64,000 nucleotides of DNA from Chitinophaga pinensis. Its GTDB lineage: Bacteria > Bacteroidota > Bacteroidia > Flavobacteriales_D > Crocinitomicaceae. The notes beneath the pieces were generated by a model. It had not been told where the DNA came from. It saw nothing but the letters and a program-made list of their open reading frames with translations, and did no database searches. The translations under genes were made by a program, and so were the position numbers. The DNA is taken from NCBI GenBank assembly GCA_943324745.2, contig CALPMT020000007.1, positions 1 to 64,000 on the forward strand, given 5' to 3'. The first letter of the stretch is position 1. Every line of letters begins with the position of its first letter. This document shows positions 51,981-59,986 of the stretch, piece after piece.

Positions 51981-54071
51981 TTAAACAACTTCAACGCATT
52001 CATCAATACTTGAAGGTCTTTTCTTATTCCGAAATAGATAACATTTACTATTATCTTCTGTAAAACCGAAATAATGACCTTCGCAATATTTATCTAATAA
52101 TTCAGATTCTTTTATCAATCTATATTTCCAATTTGGCATAGTTTTATCCTTGTTATTAAATTCTACAATAATACTCTGTAAATTATTTTCGTTATCACAA
52201 AGTTTTAATATAAGTGGTTTAAAATAATTATTAAACCATTGATTTTTTGTTAATACGGTTTTTAGTTCATTACGGTTTTCTATAAGACATCGCTTATGTG
52301 TATCAGTGTTATAACTAATTGTTCCCCAGTAGTTATAGAAATCATTATTTCCAATAGTTAAAAGTGCTCTACGGAAAGTATTAGAAATTTCGTTTTCATT
52401 TAAATGTGTATCAATAATGTCTTTTATATTTTCTAACTTATTAATTTCATCATAACATTCTAAACACCAATTAATTGCACCTTCACAAAAGGTAGTATCT
52501 TCGAGTTCAAATAGAATAGAAGTAATTTCAAGATCATTGTAAATTAATTTTGCTTTTCTTTTTTCTTCTTCAACTTGCGCTTTTGAAAATGTTGATATAA
52601 CTGATTTTTTGAAAAGAAAATCATAAATATTATTAGAACCATCTGATAATTCATCAATCAAATTAATTGCACCAATAAAGGTTTGAGCACTATCAATAGT
52701 TGAATTATACACAATATTTCGAACAACTCTCATCCAATTCATAAAAGAATTTTCAGAAACCATTTCATTCTTAAATAAATATTGTGTTTGTGCGTAAAAT
52801 AAAACTCTCTGTTTATATGATGGTTTATCAATTTTTATAAAGTCTTTAAATATGTAGTTATTATCTTGCTTTTCAAAATCCCATAAGTTTATCGTGGTAA
52901 TTTGATTAGCATTGTTGTTGTTTGCATAAATATCAAACCATTTCTTTAAATTATTGAACGCATCTAGATTAACAAAATCTTGATATTTAAGCAAACTATA
53001 ATCGTTTACTAATTCGACTATTCTTCTAGCTATTCTTTCATTCTTTATTTGATCATCTGAAATATTTCCAGACTTACTCTTAAGTTCGAGTTCTTTCCTT
53101 ATATTCTCAATTTCATTAATATCGTAATATATTTCTTTGTTTTGAGCATATGCTACAATAGCGGTATTAACTATAAATTTCAGAATGCTACTATCAATTT
53201 TGCTTTTATCTGAAACATTATTCCAGAACAAATCCATCCATAAATTATCAATTCGATTTGAAAAGGTTTCTTTAATATCAGCATTGGCTTCCCAATTTTC
53301 TTTTTTAATATACTGTTCAAATTTAGCTTTGAAATTTTCAAAATCAGTAAGTGCTTTACCTCTAGCATTCATTTTGATATATAAATCATCTGATAAGCCA
53401 AAATTTTGCAACTCTATAAAGTGGAAGGTAATTTTATTTAGGTTTTCCCAAATTTGGTTAGTATTTTGAAATAATAAATGAATTGAATCTAATACATTGA
53501 GCATGGACTTAATTGTAGGGTCGCTTTTCCAAGAAAGAAAAAACCAAGAACTATCAATTATAGTTTTGCTTAACTGATTGTTTTTAGGTTTCTTTTCTTC
53601 TTTATCGTAATAGTCTGTTTCTGAAAGTTTATTATAAACAATTCCATCATTTATTAACTCGTTGCAAAATTCCCTTGAACTTGTTCTTGTTTCATAGGTG
53701 AATTTTTTCAGTAGGTTTTTTAACTCTTCATCGAGTCTGTTTTCTTTCATTGCAACATACCAATGTAAAAGAAATAATGTTGTCAATCGTTGTTGACCAT
53801 CTAATGGTTGAAAAGTATAGTCTTTAATGCTCCCATAAACAAAATCTAATTCCAATTCTTTGTCATTTATTGCGCCAAGCAATGCTTTTAAAAAGTTAAT
53901 TCTAAGTTCTTTTTTCTCTTCTCTACCTTGTGCGAAATCCCTTTGAATAATTGGGATTTCAATTTTATTTAATGGCTGAATTTCATAGTTTCCACAGTTA
54001 CAACATTGTATACCATCATTTGATAGCAATTGTAAAAAACTAAGTTTTTTTGAAGTCTGATTTTTATTCAT
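51981..54071 (-). CDS. DUF262-domain protein (second gene of the pair)
   Basis: A 696-residue protein of the GmrSD/DUF262 ParB-like NTPase group. The N-terminal domain has PIIQRDFAQGR (41-50), the hallmark DGQQR at 91-95 (LDGQQRLTTLFLLHW) and MNARGKALTDFENFKAKF (about 233-250), equivalent to the RINSGK motif. A cysteine cluster IQCCNCGNY sits at 21-29. No HNH motif is evident in the C-terminal part. DUF262 proteins with DGQQR bind and hydrolyse nucleotides and drive DNA cleavage in type IV restriction systems. It lies 16 nt downstream of the HNH-bearing DUF262 gene, forming an operon. Confidence 0.85.
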   Translation of the reverse strand: MNKNQTSKKLSFLQLLSNDGIQCCNCGNYEIQPLNKIEIPIIQRDFAQGREEKKELRINFLKALLGAINDKELELDFVYGSIKDYTFQPLDGQQRLTTLFLLHWYVAMKENRLDEELKNLLKKFTYETRTSSREFCNELINDGIVYNKLSETDYYDKEEKKPKNNQLSKTIIDSSWFFLSWKSDPTIKSMLNVLDSIHLLFQNTNQIWENLNKITFHFIELQNFGLSDDLYIKMNARGKALTDFENFKAKFEQYIKKENWEANADIKETFSNRIDNLWMDLFWNNVSDKSKIDSSILKFIVNTAIVAYAQNKEIYYDINEIENIRKELELKSKSGNISDDQIKNERIARRIVELVNDYSLLKYQDFVNLDAFNNLKKWFDIYANNNNANQITTINLWDFEKQDNNYIFKDFIKIDKPSYKQRVLFYAQTQYLFKNEMVSENSFMNWMRVVRNIVYNSTIDSAQTFIGAINLIDELSDGSNNIYDFLFKKSVISTFSKAQVEEEKRKAKLIYNDLEITSILFELEDTTFCEGAINWCLECYDEINKLENIKDIIDTHLNENEISNTFRRALLTIGNNDFYNYWGTISYNTDTHKRCLIENRNELKTVLTKNQWFNNYFKPLILKLCDNENNLQSIIVEFNNKDKTMPNWKYRLIKESELLDKYCEGHYFGFTEDNSKCYLFRNKKRPSSIDECVEVV

Positions 54072-54087
54072 TTTATGATAATTCTGA

Positions 54088-55803
54088 TTAAGATAAATAT
54101 TGATCTAAAGTTTTATTGATATCATCTAAATAAGCAATTCTATCTTTTTTCTCCCATTTACTAATTTGTTTAGTAGATCCTTCATAATATTTTTGAAAAA
54201 CTTTTTTAGTTGCAGGAGGAATAAATGCCCCTGTTTTCTCCAGCTCAATGATTCTCGCTCGTTTTACAGGAAATAATCCATTATTCAATTTTGAATTATC
54301 ATTTTTGGATAATAATGCCATATTCTCAATTGAATGTATATCATCAAGTTTTCCAAAACAATTGCTAATATCTGCAATTAGTTTTGATATATCTTCTTTC
54401 TTTTTGGATTCTTCAAAGGTCAATAAACGATTACGAATTTCGTCTGTTAGTATTTCTCTGTCAATTGATTTTAACCACTCCAAAAAATCTTCTATTTCTG
54501 TGATTTCTTTTGAATTTTGAGCGTGAATATGTTCTAAACTCCAACCTCCATTTTTTCTATCTTTATATTTATCGAATGGAAACTTTAAAGAAAAATCGTC
54601 ACTATTTAAAGTTGTCATAATGTTATGTAAAAGCAATATTTTGATAATTTGTGCATTATCAGAACCATATTCTAAATTGCCGATAGATTTATTATTTAAT
54701 GTCGCTTTTAATGACTCTGAAATTTGTTCATTAATAAACTCAATAAATTCACTTTTATTTCTTTCTTTTTTATTTTGTAAAATATCTTTGATTTTAAAAT
54801 CTGAATTAGCTGTAGTAATTAAATATCCAATTTTATGATATAATTCTCTATCATTATACCATTCTTCAAGTGTTTGAAAATACTTTTTGATTTCCTTCCA
54901 GTTGTTATTTATATTTTCAATCTGATTTTTTTCAAATTTTTCACCAAAAAAACGGAAGGTAGAATATTCGTCATTACCAAATTCTTGATTTAAATCTTCC
55001 TTGTAATCAGTTTTATCAATTTCATAGATTAAATTAAAGATAAAATCGATTCTTGTTGGTAAATTATTTTCTCCTTTATTTAGAAAACACCAAAATGAAT
55101 CATTTTGTAATGCAGATTCAATTCTATCCCATTCTGAGGCAATTTCTAATTGTTTTAAACGAATTTTTTCAGGGTCTTCATTTGCAAAGTTGGAACTATT
55201 AAGAAATAAAGCTTTAATCAATTCAGCATTTGTTAATGGTATTTTTCCACTATTTATGCGGGTAAAAATATCAATAGAATCTTCATTTTCAGAAGTTTCA
55301 TACCAAATAACTTTTGTATAATCATAGAATTTTTGTTCAAATGATTTTTCAACTTTATTTTCTTTAAACCAATTTTTTATAGTATTATATGCAAATGAGA
55401 TATGGAAATAATCAATATTCGTATCATCGGATTCTTTTTTACCTAAATCATTTTTTAAATAATTAGCTGAACCTTTTCGAGTTTCATATTCTAAAACAAA
55501 TGGTCTCAACTCATTTTTTTCTAAAAATGCATTTAAGTAATAGAGTATTAAATATATTGTAGTTAACCTTTGTTGTCCATCTATTACATCCCAGTCATAT
55601 TCAGTTTTTTGTTTTTTTACAACTATCGGTTGTAAACAATACCAAGTTTTTTCAGCAGAATTTTGAATTTCTTTTGGGGAAAATTCATTGATGTCATTTA
55701 ATAAATCTGTTACTTGTTGTTCAGTCCAACGATAACCTCTTTGATATGATGGAATAAAAAAATTGTAATTTAATAGTTCTGAGATTGGTTTTATTTGAAT
55801 CAT
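54088..55803 (-). CDS. DUF262 + DUF1524-like HNH protein (GmrSD-like, first gene of the pair)
   Basis: A 571-residue protein. The DUF262 domain has PSYQRGYRW (18-26), IDGQQRLTTIYLI with D75 to R79, and FTRINSGKIPLTNAELIKAL (180-199). The C-terminal part carries a DUF1524-like HNH nuclease signature: SLEHIHAQ with H425 and H427, then ENMALLSKNDNSKLNNGLF (about 493-511). This matches the layout of GmrSD-type modification-dependent restriction enzymes, here coupled to a second DUF262 protein. Likely an anti-phage nuclease; target DNA modification unknown. Its start overlaps the small gene upstream by 4 nt. Confidence 0.87.
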   Translation of the reverse strand: MIQIKPISELLNYNFFIPSYQRGYRWTEQQVTDLLNDINEFSPKEIQNSAEKTWYCLQPIVVKKQKTEYDWDVIDGQQRLTTIYLILYYLNAFLEKNELRPFVLEYETRKGSANYLKNDLGKKESDDTNIDYFHISFAYNTIKNWFKENKVEKSFEQKFYDYTKVIWYETSENEDSIDIFTRINSGKIPLTNAELIKALFLNSSNFANEDPEKIRLKQLEIASEWDRIESALQNDSFWCFLNKGENNLPTRIDFIFNLIYEIDKTDYKEDLNQEFGNDEYSTFRFFGEKFEKNQIENINNNWKEIKKYFQTLEEWYNDRELYHKIGYLITTANSDFKIKDILQNKKERNKSEFIEFINEQISESLKATLNNKSIGNLEYGSDNAQIIKILLLHNIMTTLNSDDFSLKFPFDKYKDRKNGGWSLEHIHAQNSKEITEIEDFLEWLKSIDREILTDEIRNRLLTFEESKKKEDISKLIADISNCFGKLDDIHSIENMALLSKNDNSKLNNGLFPVKRARIIELEKTGAFIPPATKKVFQKYYEGSTKQISKWEKKDRIAYLDDINKTLDQYLS

Positions 55804-55994
55804 AGGTTTAAAATAATTTCTTTAAAATTAACTTTTTTCTTAATGCTTAATTTAATACTAACTATTGAGTCCCATTTTGTATAAGGCATAACATCAAAAA
55901 CAAAAGATTGTCCGGTTAGCAGCCAACGTTTGTAAATTAATTTACCATTCATATATAGGTAAAGTTGATTGTCGATGATGGTTTTGTGGATCAT
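55800..55994 (-). CDS. Small protein encoded at the head of the DUF262 operon
   Basis: A 64-residue protein (MIHKTIIDNQLYLYMNGKLI at its start, then a basic C-terminal half with KLSIKKKVNFKEI). Its stop overlaps the ATG of the DUF262/HNH gene by 4 nt, so they are translationally coupled. I do not know the family. A broken second copy lies beyond the other end of the gene pair at 51820-51962. It could be a small partner or regulator, or only a duplicated passenger. Confidence 0.55.
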   Translation of the reverse strand: MIHKTIIDNQLYLYMNGKLIYKRWLLTGQSFVFDVMPYTKWDSIVSIKLSIKKKVNFKEIILNL

Positions 55995-56024
55995 GGTTAA
56001 GCTAAAGAAGAAGATTTTATTTTT

Positions 56025-56700
56025 TTAGATAAATAAATTCTCGATTCCATCCATGTTATTTTCTTTCAACAATTTTGAATTGACAACGATTTCAGGGATT
56101 AATAACTGTTGATAATTGAGTAAACCGTTATATATCTTTTTCAAGTTGTCATCTTTAATTGCTTGATAATTCAACGTATCATCTTCGGAATATTGAGTAC
56201 GAAAAATGAAATCTTCCAATTTAGAAAATAATGCGGTTTTAAATACGTCAAAACTTAAACTAGGTTCGTTTCCAATTTCTAACAGAATAGCTAATGGAAT
56301 TGAAAAACTATAATCTAAAGGTATATTTTTTGTTGAACATAGAAACGCAAAGTATTGATAATCATTAATTTGTTTAGGATTCAAATCAATCCAAACACTT
56401 AAATTATAATCTTTTAAAGATGAAATATCATTTTGTTTTCCTCATCAAAAGGATTATAATGTCCTAATGCTATCGAAGTACATCTTTGTTGACCATCTAG
56501 CAATAATCTATGACCTGTTATTTCATCTACAGACATCGTTATCGCGCCAACCGGATATCCTTTAAATATAGAACCCCATACTTTTTCTATTTGACTGGCT
56601 TCCCAAACCAATCCTCTTTGTAAAGTAGTTAACTTTATTTTCGATTTAGCATTTACTTTAGCTGTTTGCCATGAAGCGATTTCTTTTAATGTATATTGTT
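56025..56700 (-). pseudogene. Frameshifted, truncated DUF262 gene
   Basis: The minus strand gives QYTLKEIASWQTAKVNAKSK and LTTLQRGLVWEASQIEKVWG, then LLLDGQQRCTSIALGHYNPF, all typical of another DUF262 branch. A frameshift near 56427 links to SLKDYNLSVWIDLNPKQI and on to IPEIVVNSK and DGIENLFI before a stop at 56025. No good start codon is visible at the front. It ends exactly where RINSGGT would be expected, so roughly two thirds of the usual protein is missing. Confidence 0.75.
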
Positions 56701-56726
56701 TCCTATATTAAAATTTCTATTTTTAA

Positions 56727-57170
56727 TTACTCATTAATACTTTTCTTCTCACTTCCTCCCCATCGCTCAACCAACACCTTCGTATATTCTCCCACATTCT
56801 TTTCAACCAATTCCTTAAATTCGTTTAAAGAAACAAACTTCATATCAATCCCTTTTTCTATAGCAGCATCCACTACCATCACTTCCAAGGTCACTAATAA
56901 CACATCCGTATTATCTTTTAAACGCAAATATTCTTCTTCAAAAAAAGCATCATGCAACACCACAACTAACTTTTTTGATTCAAATTGCAACTCAACCGAA
57001 TGTTCTTGTTTTTTCATCCAAGTAGTCAATGAAGTTTCGCCGGTTACCAATGTAAATAAACCTTCTGATACTTTTCGAATGTGAAGAATCTCTCTCAACT
57101 GTTCTTCAAAAGGTAAAGCATTATAATCACGTAAGGATTGAGATGCTAAATAAGTAGTGTAATTTTCCAT
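56727..57170 (-). CDS. Protein of unknown function
   Basis: A 147-residue soluble protein starting MENYTTYLASQSLRDYNALP, with a beta-strand pair around KLVVVLHDAFFEEEYLRL and VLLVTLEVMVVDAAIEKGID and a charged tail. No known motif. It follows the 338-residue gene by 23 nt on the same strand, so they probably share a transcript. Its role in the island is unknown. Confidence 0.6.
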   Translation of the reverse strand: MENYTTYLASQSLRDYNALPFEEQLREILHIRKVSEGLFTLVTGETSLTTWMKKQEHSVELQFESKKLVVVLHDAFFEEEYLRLKDNTDVLLVTLEVMVVDAAIEKGIDMKFVSLNEFKELVEKNVGEYTKVLVERWGGSEKKSINE

Positions 57171-57193
57171 GTTTTAAATTTTATGCCTCAAAA

Positions 57194-58210
57194 CTAAACC
57201 AGGACTCCGCCATTATTCGTCGTGGTGAGTAAATAATTTAAGTAGTTCAATCTTTTTTTATAGTCGAATTTTTCATCGGTTTTTAATAACAAATTCAAAC
57301 CATAACGAACATAAATATCAAAATCAATTGATTCTTTGAACAACCAAAGTAACTCCAGATACTCGTCGATGTATATATCATAAACATCACTTTCTTTAAG
57401 ATTATAACCCTCATAGATTAAGCCTTCTCTAAAATCATAATGAATCTGAAATAATAGCTGTTTAAATTCTGCTTCTCTATGTTTGAATGCTTCAAATTTC
57501 AAGTTTCTAAACGATAGAATTTCATCGATTATATTTGTAATGTTGGAAAAGATCGCCTGCTGTAGATCCATTTTTTCCGATACTTCAAAAGAATAAATGA
57601 CCATAAACATCCACCCTTTTGGAATGAAATAATCATTTGGAATGTAATTATTCGTTTTAGAAACTACCAAAAGCTGAAAATCTAACTTTCCATTTACCAT
57701 CTGAAAGGAATTGAAATGTATACAGAAGAAATCATTAAGATCTAACCAGATTTCACGAGAATCTCCCGCAACTCTTTTTTGAAATTCGTCGACAAACGTA
57801 TCTAGGTTAATCTTCACACATTCGTGAGAAATTTCATAATGATATTTCGTTCGAAATAACTTATTTAAAACGTTTTGCTTTTCTACATTCAAGCTAGAAG
57901 AAATTGAGATACTTTCCAATACTTCAATGATTGAATCTTTTAAATCTTCGTTGTGAGTTTTAGTGTAAAAATCAACCAAAAAATCAATGGAGGATTCACT
58001 CTTTTCCAAAGAATAGATTGCTTTTTCCGCACAAAATTCATCCGTCTCATTTTCAACAATAGAAAGTAAAAAATCATGATTTTCAGGAGTATAATTACAC
58101 GAAATAATTTCCAAAATCCTAATTTTAATATATTTTTCAGATTCCCAATAATGTTCTTTAAGGACTGACTCTGTAAACTTACTTAGATCGTCCTTATAAC
58201 TTAGTTTCAT
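57194..58210 (-). CDS. Protein of unknown function with helical-repeat N-terminus
   Basis: A 338-residue acidic, Leu/Ile-rich soluble protein. The first 120 residues are helical with HEAT-like spacing (IKIRILEIISCNYTPENHDF and EKAIYSLEKSESSIDFLVDF). The middle has a mixed beta part (KLDFQLLVVSKTNNYIPNDY). No catalytic motif is recognised. It begins 30 nt from the end of the YqaE-like gene upstream and precedes the 147-residue gene, forming a likely operon. Confidence 0.6.
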   Translation of the reverse strand: MKLSYKDDLSKFTESVLKEHYWESEKYIKIRILEIISCNYTPENHDFLLSIVENETDEFCAEKAIYSLEKSESSIDFLVDFYTKTHNEDLKDSIIEVLESISISSSLNVEKQNVLNKLFRTKYHYEISHECVKINLDTFVDEFQKRVAGDSREIWLDLNDFFCIHFNSFQMVNGKLDFQLLVVSKTNNYIPNDYFIPKGWMFMVIYSFEVSEKMDLQQAIFSNITNIIDEILSFRNLKFEAFKHREAEFKQLLFQIHYDFREGLIYEGYNLKESDVYDIYIDEYLELLWLFKESIDFDIYVRYGLNLLLKTDEKFDYKKRLNYLNYLLTTTNNGGVLV

Positions 58211-58240
58211 ATGAAATAGAGTGATTTCATCAACGACTAA

Positions 58241-58453
58241 CTATGATTCGGAGTTTTTCTGGCCAGCCATTTGTTGTTCCATCAATCTTAAACTTCGTTC
58301 ATTCCGAGCATTTCTTCGCGCAAGTATGGCCCAAATCGAAGCGAAAATCCAACCGATAATCGTAATTTGTAAAATCAACGCAATCAATGCGGCAAACAAC
58401 TTCCCTCTAAAGAAAAAGGATAAAAATGGTGCTGTTAAATCTAGTAAAATCAT
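58241..58453 (-). CDS. Small membrane protein, YqaE/Pmp3-like
   Basis: A 70-residue protein with two membrane helices (about 5-28 and 30-47) separated by a very short turn, and a charged tail rich in Arg, Glu and Gln. PFLSFFFRGKLFAALIALIL and TIIGWIFASIWAIL follow the layout of the Pmp3/YqaE family, though the usual LPP and GWxPG motifs are only partly kept. Such peptides influence membrane potential or stress tolerance in other organisms. The first gene of a minus-strand group; two putative WYL-type sites lie 90-155 nt upstream. Confidence 0.6.
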   Translation of the reverse strand: MILLDLTAPFLSFFFRGKLFAALIALILQITIIGWIFASIWAILARRNARNERSLRLMEQQMAGQKNSES

Positions 58454-58542
58454 AAAATATTGTTTAAGTTTTCCTACTCATATAGCTTTTCGGTTCCGCT
58501 ATTGATCTTTTAAATTTTCAATAGGACAAAACTAGATCAAGC

Positions 58543-58608
58543 CTAAGACAAGATATGACCTAGTATAAATTAGATTTTTTCACTTAAACTAAGACATGCA
58601 GTGGCTAG
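58543..58608. promoter_or_regulatory. Two putative operator sites (GACA-N5-TGNC)
   Basis: CTAAGACAAGATATGACCTA(G) at 58543-58563 and CTAAGACATGCAGTGGCTAG at 58589-58608 both have CTAA, GACA, a 5-nt spacer, TGAC or TGGC and a closing CTAG/TAG. They lie between the divergent YqaE-like and truncated DUF262 genes and resemble the site before the WYL regulator. Confidence 0.5.
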
Positions 58609-58681
58609 TCATCACCTTAAATTTGTTATAGTTAATTTTTTAATCCTTGAAAAATTTGTAATTCATAAAAAAAAAACAGAA

Positions 58682-59182
58682 ATGTATCCAATAAATATTG
58701 AAACCAAATTAGTCGGTAACCTTGAAGGAGAATTTTATATCCCAGCCTTTCATAGAACTTATAACTGGAGAGATGAAGTAAATAGATTACTCCATGATTT
58801 TCAAGAAATTGAAAGAGATGAGAATTATTATCTTAAACCAATTGTCGTAAGAAAAAATGAAGAAGATAACAACGAATTAATAGATGGTCAACAACGCTTA
58901 ATGACACTGTTTATCCTTATTAAACACATAGAAAAATTCCTGCCAATGAGTCAAGCTAAATTTTCTATCAACTATCAAAAGAAAAGTAGAAATTTTCTAG
59001 AACCGTTTGATTTTAACGATACAAATAGGCAAACTACCATAACGGATGAATATTTCTTCCAAGAGACTACACAAACAATAATAAATTGGTTCAACGAACA
59101 AGAAGATGAAACACAAACTGCCATTGATTTATGGTTAAGATTGTGCAGAAATATTCATGTGATTCGCTATGAAGTAAACTAA
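58682..59182 (+). CDS. Truncated DUF262 protein (N-terminal part only)
   Basis: A 166-residue protein starting at the ATG 58682 (MYPINIETKLVG). It carries the front of a DUF262 domain: IPAFHRTYNW (His replacing the usual Gln) and ELIDGQQRLMTLFILIKH with the DGQQR nucleotide motif, then NIHVIRYEVN and a TAA. Intact relatives continue with an F-x-RIN-x-G motif and several hundred residues, often an HNH domain. It is therefore truncated and may be inactive, or may act as a short form. It ends at a bidirectional terminator. Confidence 0.75.
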   Translation: MYPINIETKLVGNLEGEFYIPAFHRTYNWRDEVNRLLHDFQEIERDENYYLKPIVVRKNEEDNNELIDGQQRLMTLFILIKHIEKFLPMSQAKFSINYQKKSRNFLEPFDFNDTNRQTTITDEYFFQETTQTIINWFNEQEDETQTAIDLWLRLCRNIHVIRYEVN

Positions 59183-59218
59183 AGAAATTGATAGAAAATC
59201 TAAATTTTAGACTTTAAA

Positions 59219-59246
59219 AAACCCACTAAAATAACTAAGTGGGTTT
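59219..59246. terminator. Bidirectional terminator
   Basis: AAACCCACT pairs with AGTGGGTTT (9 bp, 10-nt loop). Plus-strand tail TATTTAAAT and minus-strand tail of T residues allow it to serve the truncated DUF262 gene and the convergent zinc-ribbon gene. Confidence 0.75.
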
Positions 59247-59264
59247 ATTTAAATCTAAAACACC

Positions 59265-59504
59265 TCACATCGCCGGCTGATGCTTCCCTTTCCCATTCGG
59301 ATGTCGCATACACGACAAAGCCGTCAACGAACTAATGGAACCAGCACTCGTTCCACAAAACTTACAGGTATATTTAGACTTCTCACTTCCTTCATAAAGT
59401 TGGTGTTTCTCTTTTCCGTTAGGATGTCTCATACAAGTCAAAGCAGTTAACGAACTTACAGACGATGCTTTCGTCCCACAATACATACAATAAAAATTTG
59501 CCAT
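59265..59504 (-). CDS. Small tandem zinc-ribbon protein
   Basis: A 79-residue protein made of two near-identical units of about 38 residues. Each has C-x2-C (YCMYCGTK and YTCKFCGTS), an SSLTAL stretch, and CMRHPNGK with a following KHQ. The paired cysteines with a later Cys and His suggest one zinc site per unit. The start is placed at MANFYCMYCG rather than an upstream ATG. A divergent paralogue follows at 59636. Function unknown; nucleic-acid or protein binding is possible. Confidence 0.75.
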   Translation of the reverse strand: MANFYCMYCGTKASSVSSLTALTCMRHPNGKEKHQLYEGSEKSKYTCKFCGTSAGSISSLTALSCMRHPNGKGKHQPAM

Positions 59505-59541
59505 AATTCTAGTTTTAAGTTTTGACAAAGGTAGGTGGAGA

Positions 59542-59561
59542 CTATGCCAAGAGATGGCTAG
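59542..59561 (-). promoter_or_regulatory. Putative operator, best palindromic form
   Basis: CTATGCCAAGAGATGGCTAG contains GCCA-N5-TGGC with outer CTA and TAG arms, making it the most symmetric member of the GNCA-N5-TGNC set. It lies 37 nt upstream of the minus-strand zinc-ribbon gene. Confidence 0.5.
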
Positions 59562-59597
59562 GTATTGTGAGATTAAAAAATGAATGATTTAATTCAT

Positions 59598-59614
59598 CTA
59601 TGTCATGTTTTGGC
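59598..59614 (+). promoter_or_regulatory. Putative operator before the second zinc-ribbon gene
   Basis: CTATGTCATGTTTTGGC (GTCA-N5-TGGC) lies 21 nt upstream of the ATG at 59636. The core GTCATGTTTTGGC is repeated exactly at 59939-59951 before dnaB. Confidence 0.5.
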
Positions 59615-59635
59615 TTTCGTTAACATTTATTTTAC

Positions 59636-59923
59636 ATGGAAAAAGACACGAAAATGAATTCCATACCCTTCACTCCCTTATTTTATTGTTCCTATTGTGG
59701 CGTTTCTGCAATCTCAAAAAACCTATTGGAAAATGCACGGTGTTTACGACATCCGTCTGGTAGCGGTAAAGGGTATCATATATCCTATAAAGGCTCTGAA
59801 AAAGAAATTTACATCTGTCGATATTGTGGTCTACAGGAAAAATCAATTTTAGTTTTAACCGCGAATTTCTGTCCAAACTATCCTTATAAGTTAAGAAAAG
59901 GAAGACATTCTCCTGCTTTGTAA
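59636..59923 (+). CDS. Divergent paralogue of the tandem zinc-ribbon protein
   Basis: A 95-residue protein with the same two-unit plan as the protein encoded at 59265-59504: FYCSYCGVSAIS with CLRHPSGSGKGYH, then YICRYCGLQEKS with CPNYPYKLRKGRH. The second unit has lost the RHP sequence. The two genes are divergently oriented, 131 nt apart, with an operator-like site in front of each. Such a pair suggests duplication and divergence. Function unknown. Confidence 0.7.
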   Translation: MEKDTKMNSIPFTPLFYCSYCGVSAISKNLLENARCLRHPSGSGKGYHISYKGSEKEIYICRYCGLQEKSILVLTANFCPNYPYKLRKGRHSPAL

Positions 59924-59938
59924 TTTTCAATTTTGAGC

Positions 59939-59951
59939 GTCATGTTTTGGC
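59939..59951 (+). promoter_or_regulatory. Putative operator before dnaB
   Basis: GTCATGTTTTGGC, identical to 59602-59614, lies 35 nt upstream of the dnaB ATG. It may instead be part of a promoter. Confidence 0.4.
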
Positions 59952-59986
59952 GCAGCTGGCAAGTAGGTTTGTGAAAAATTATTACC

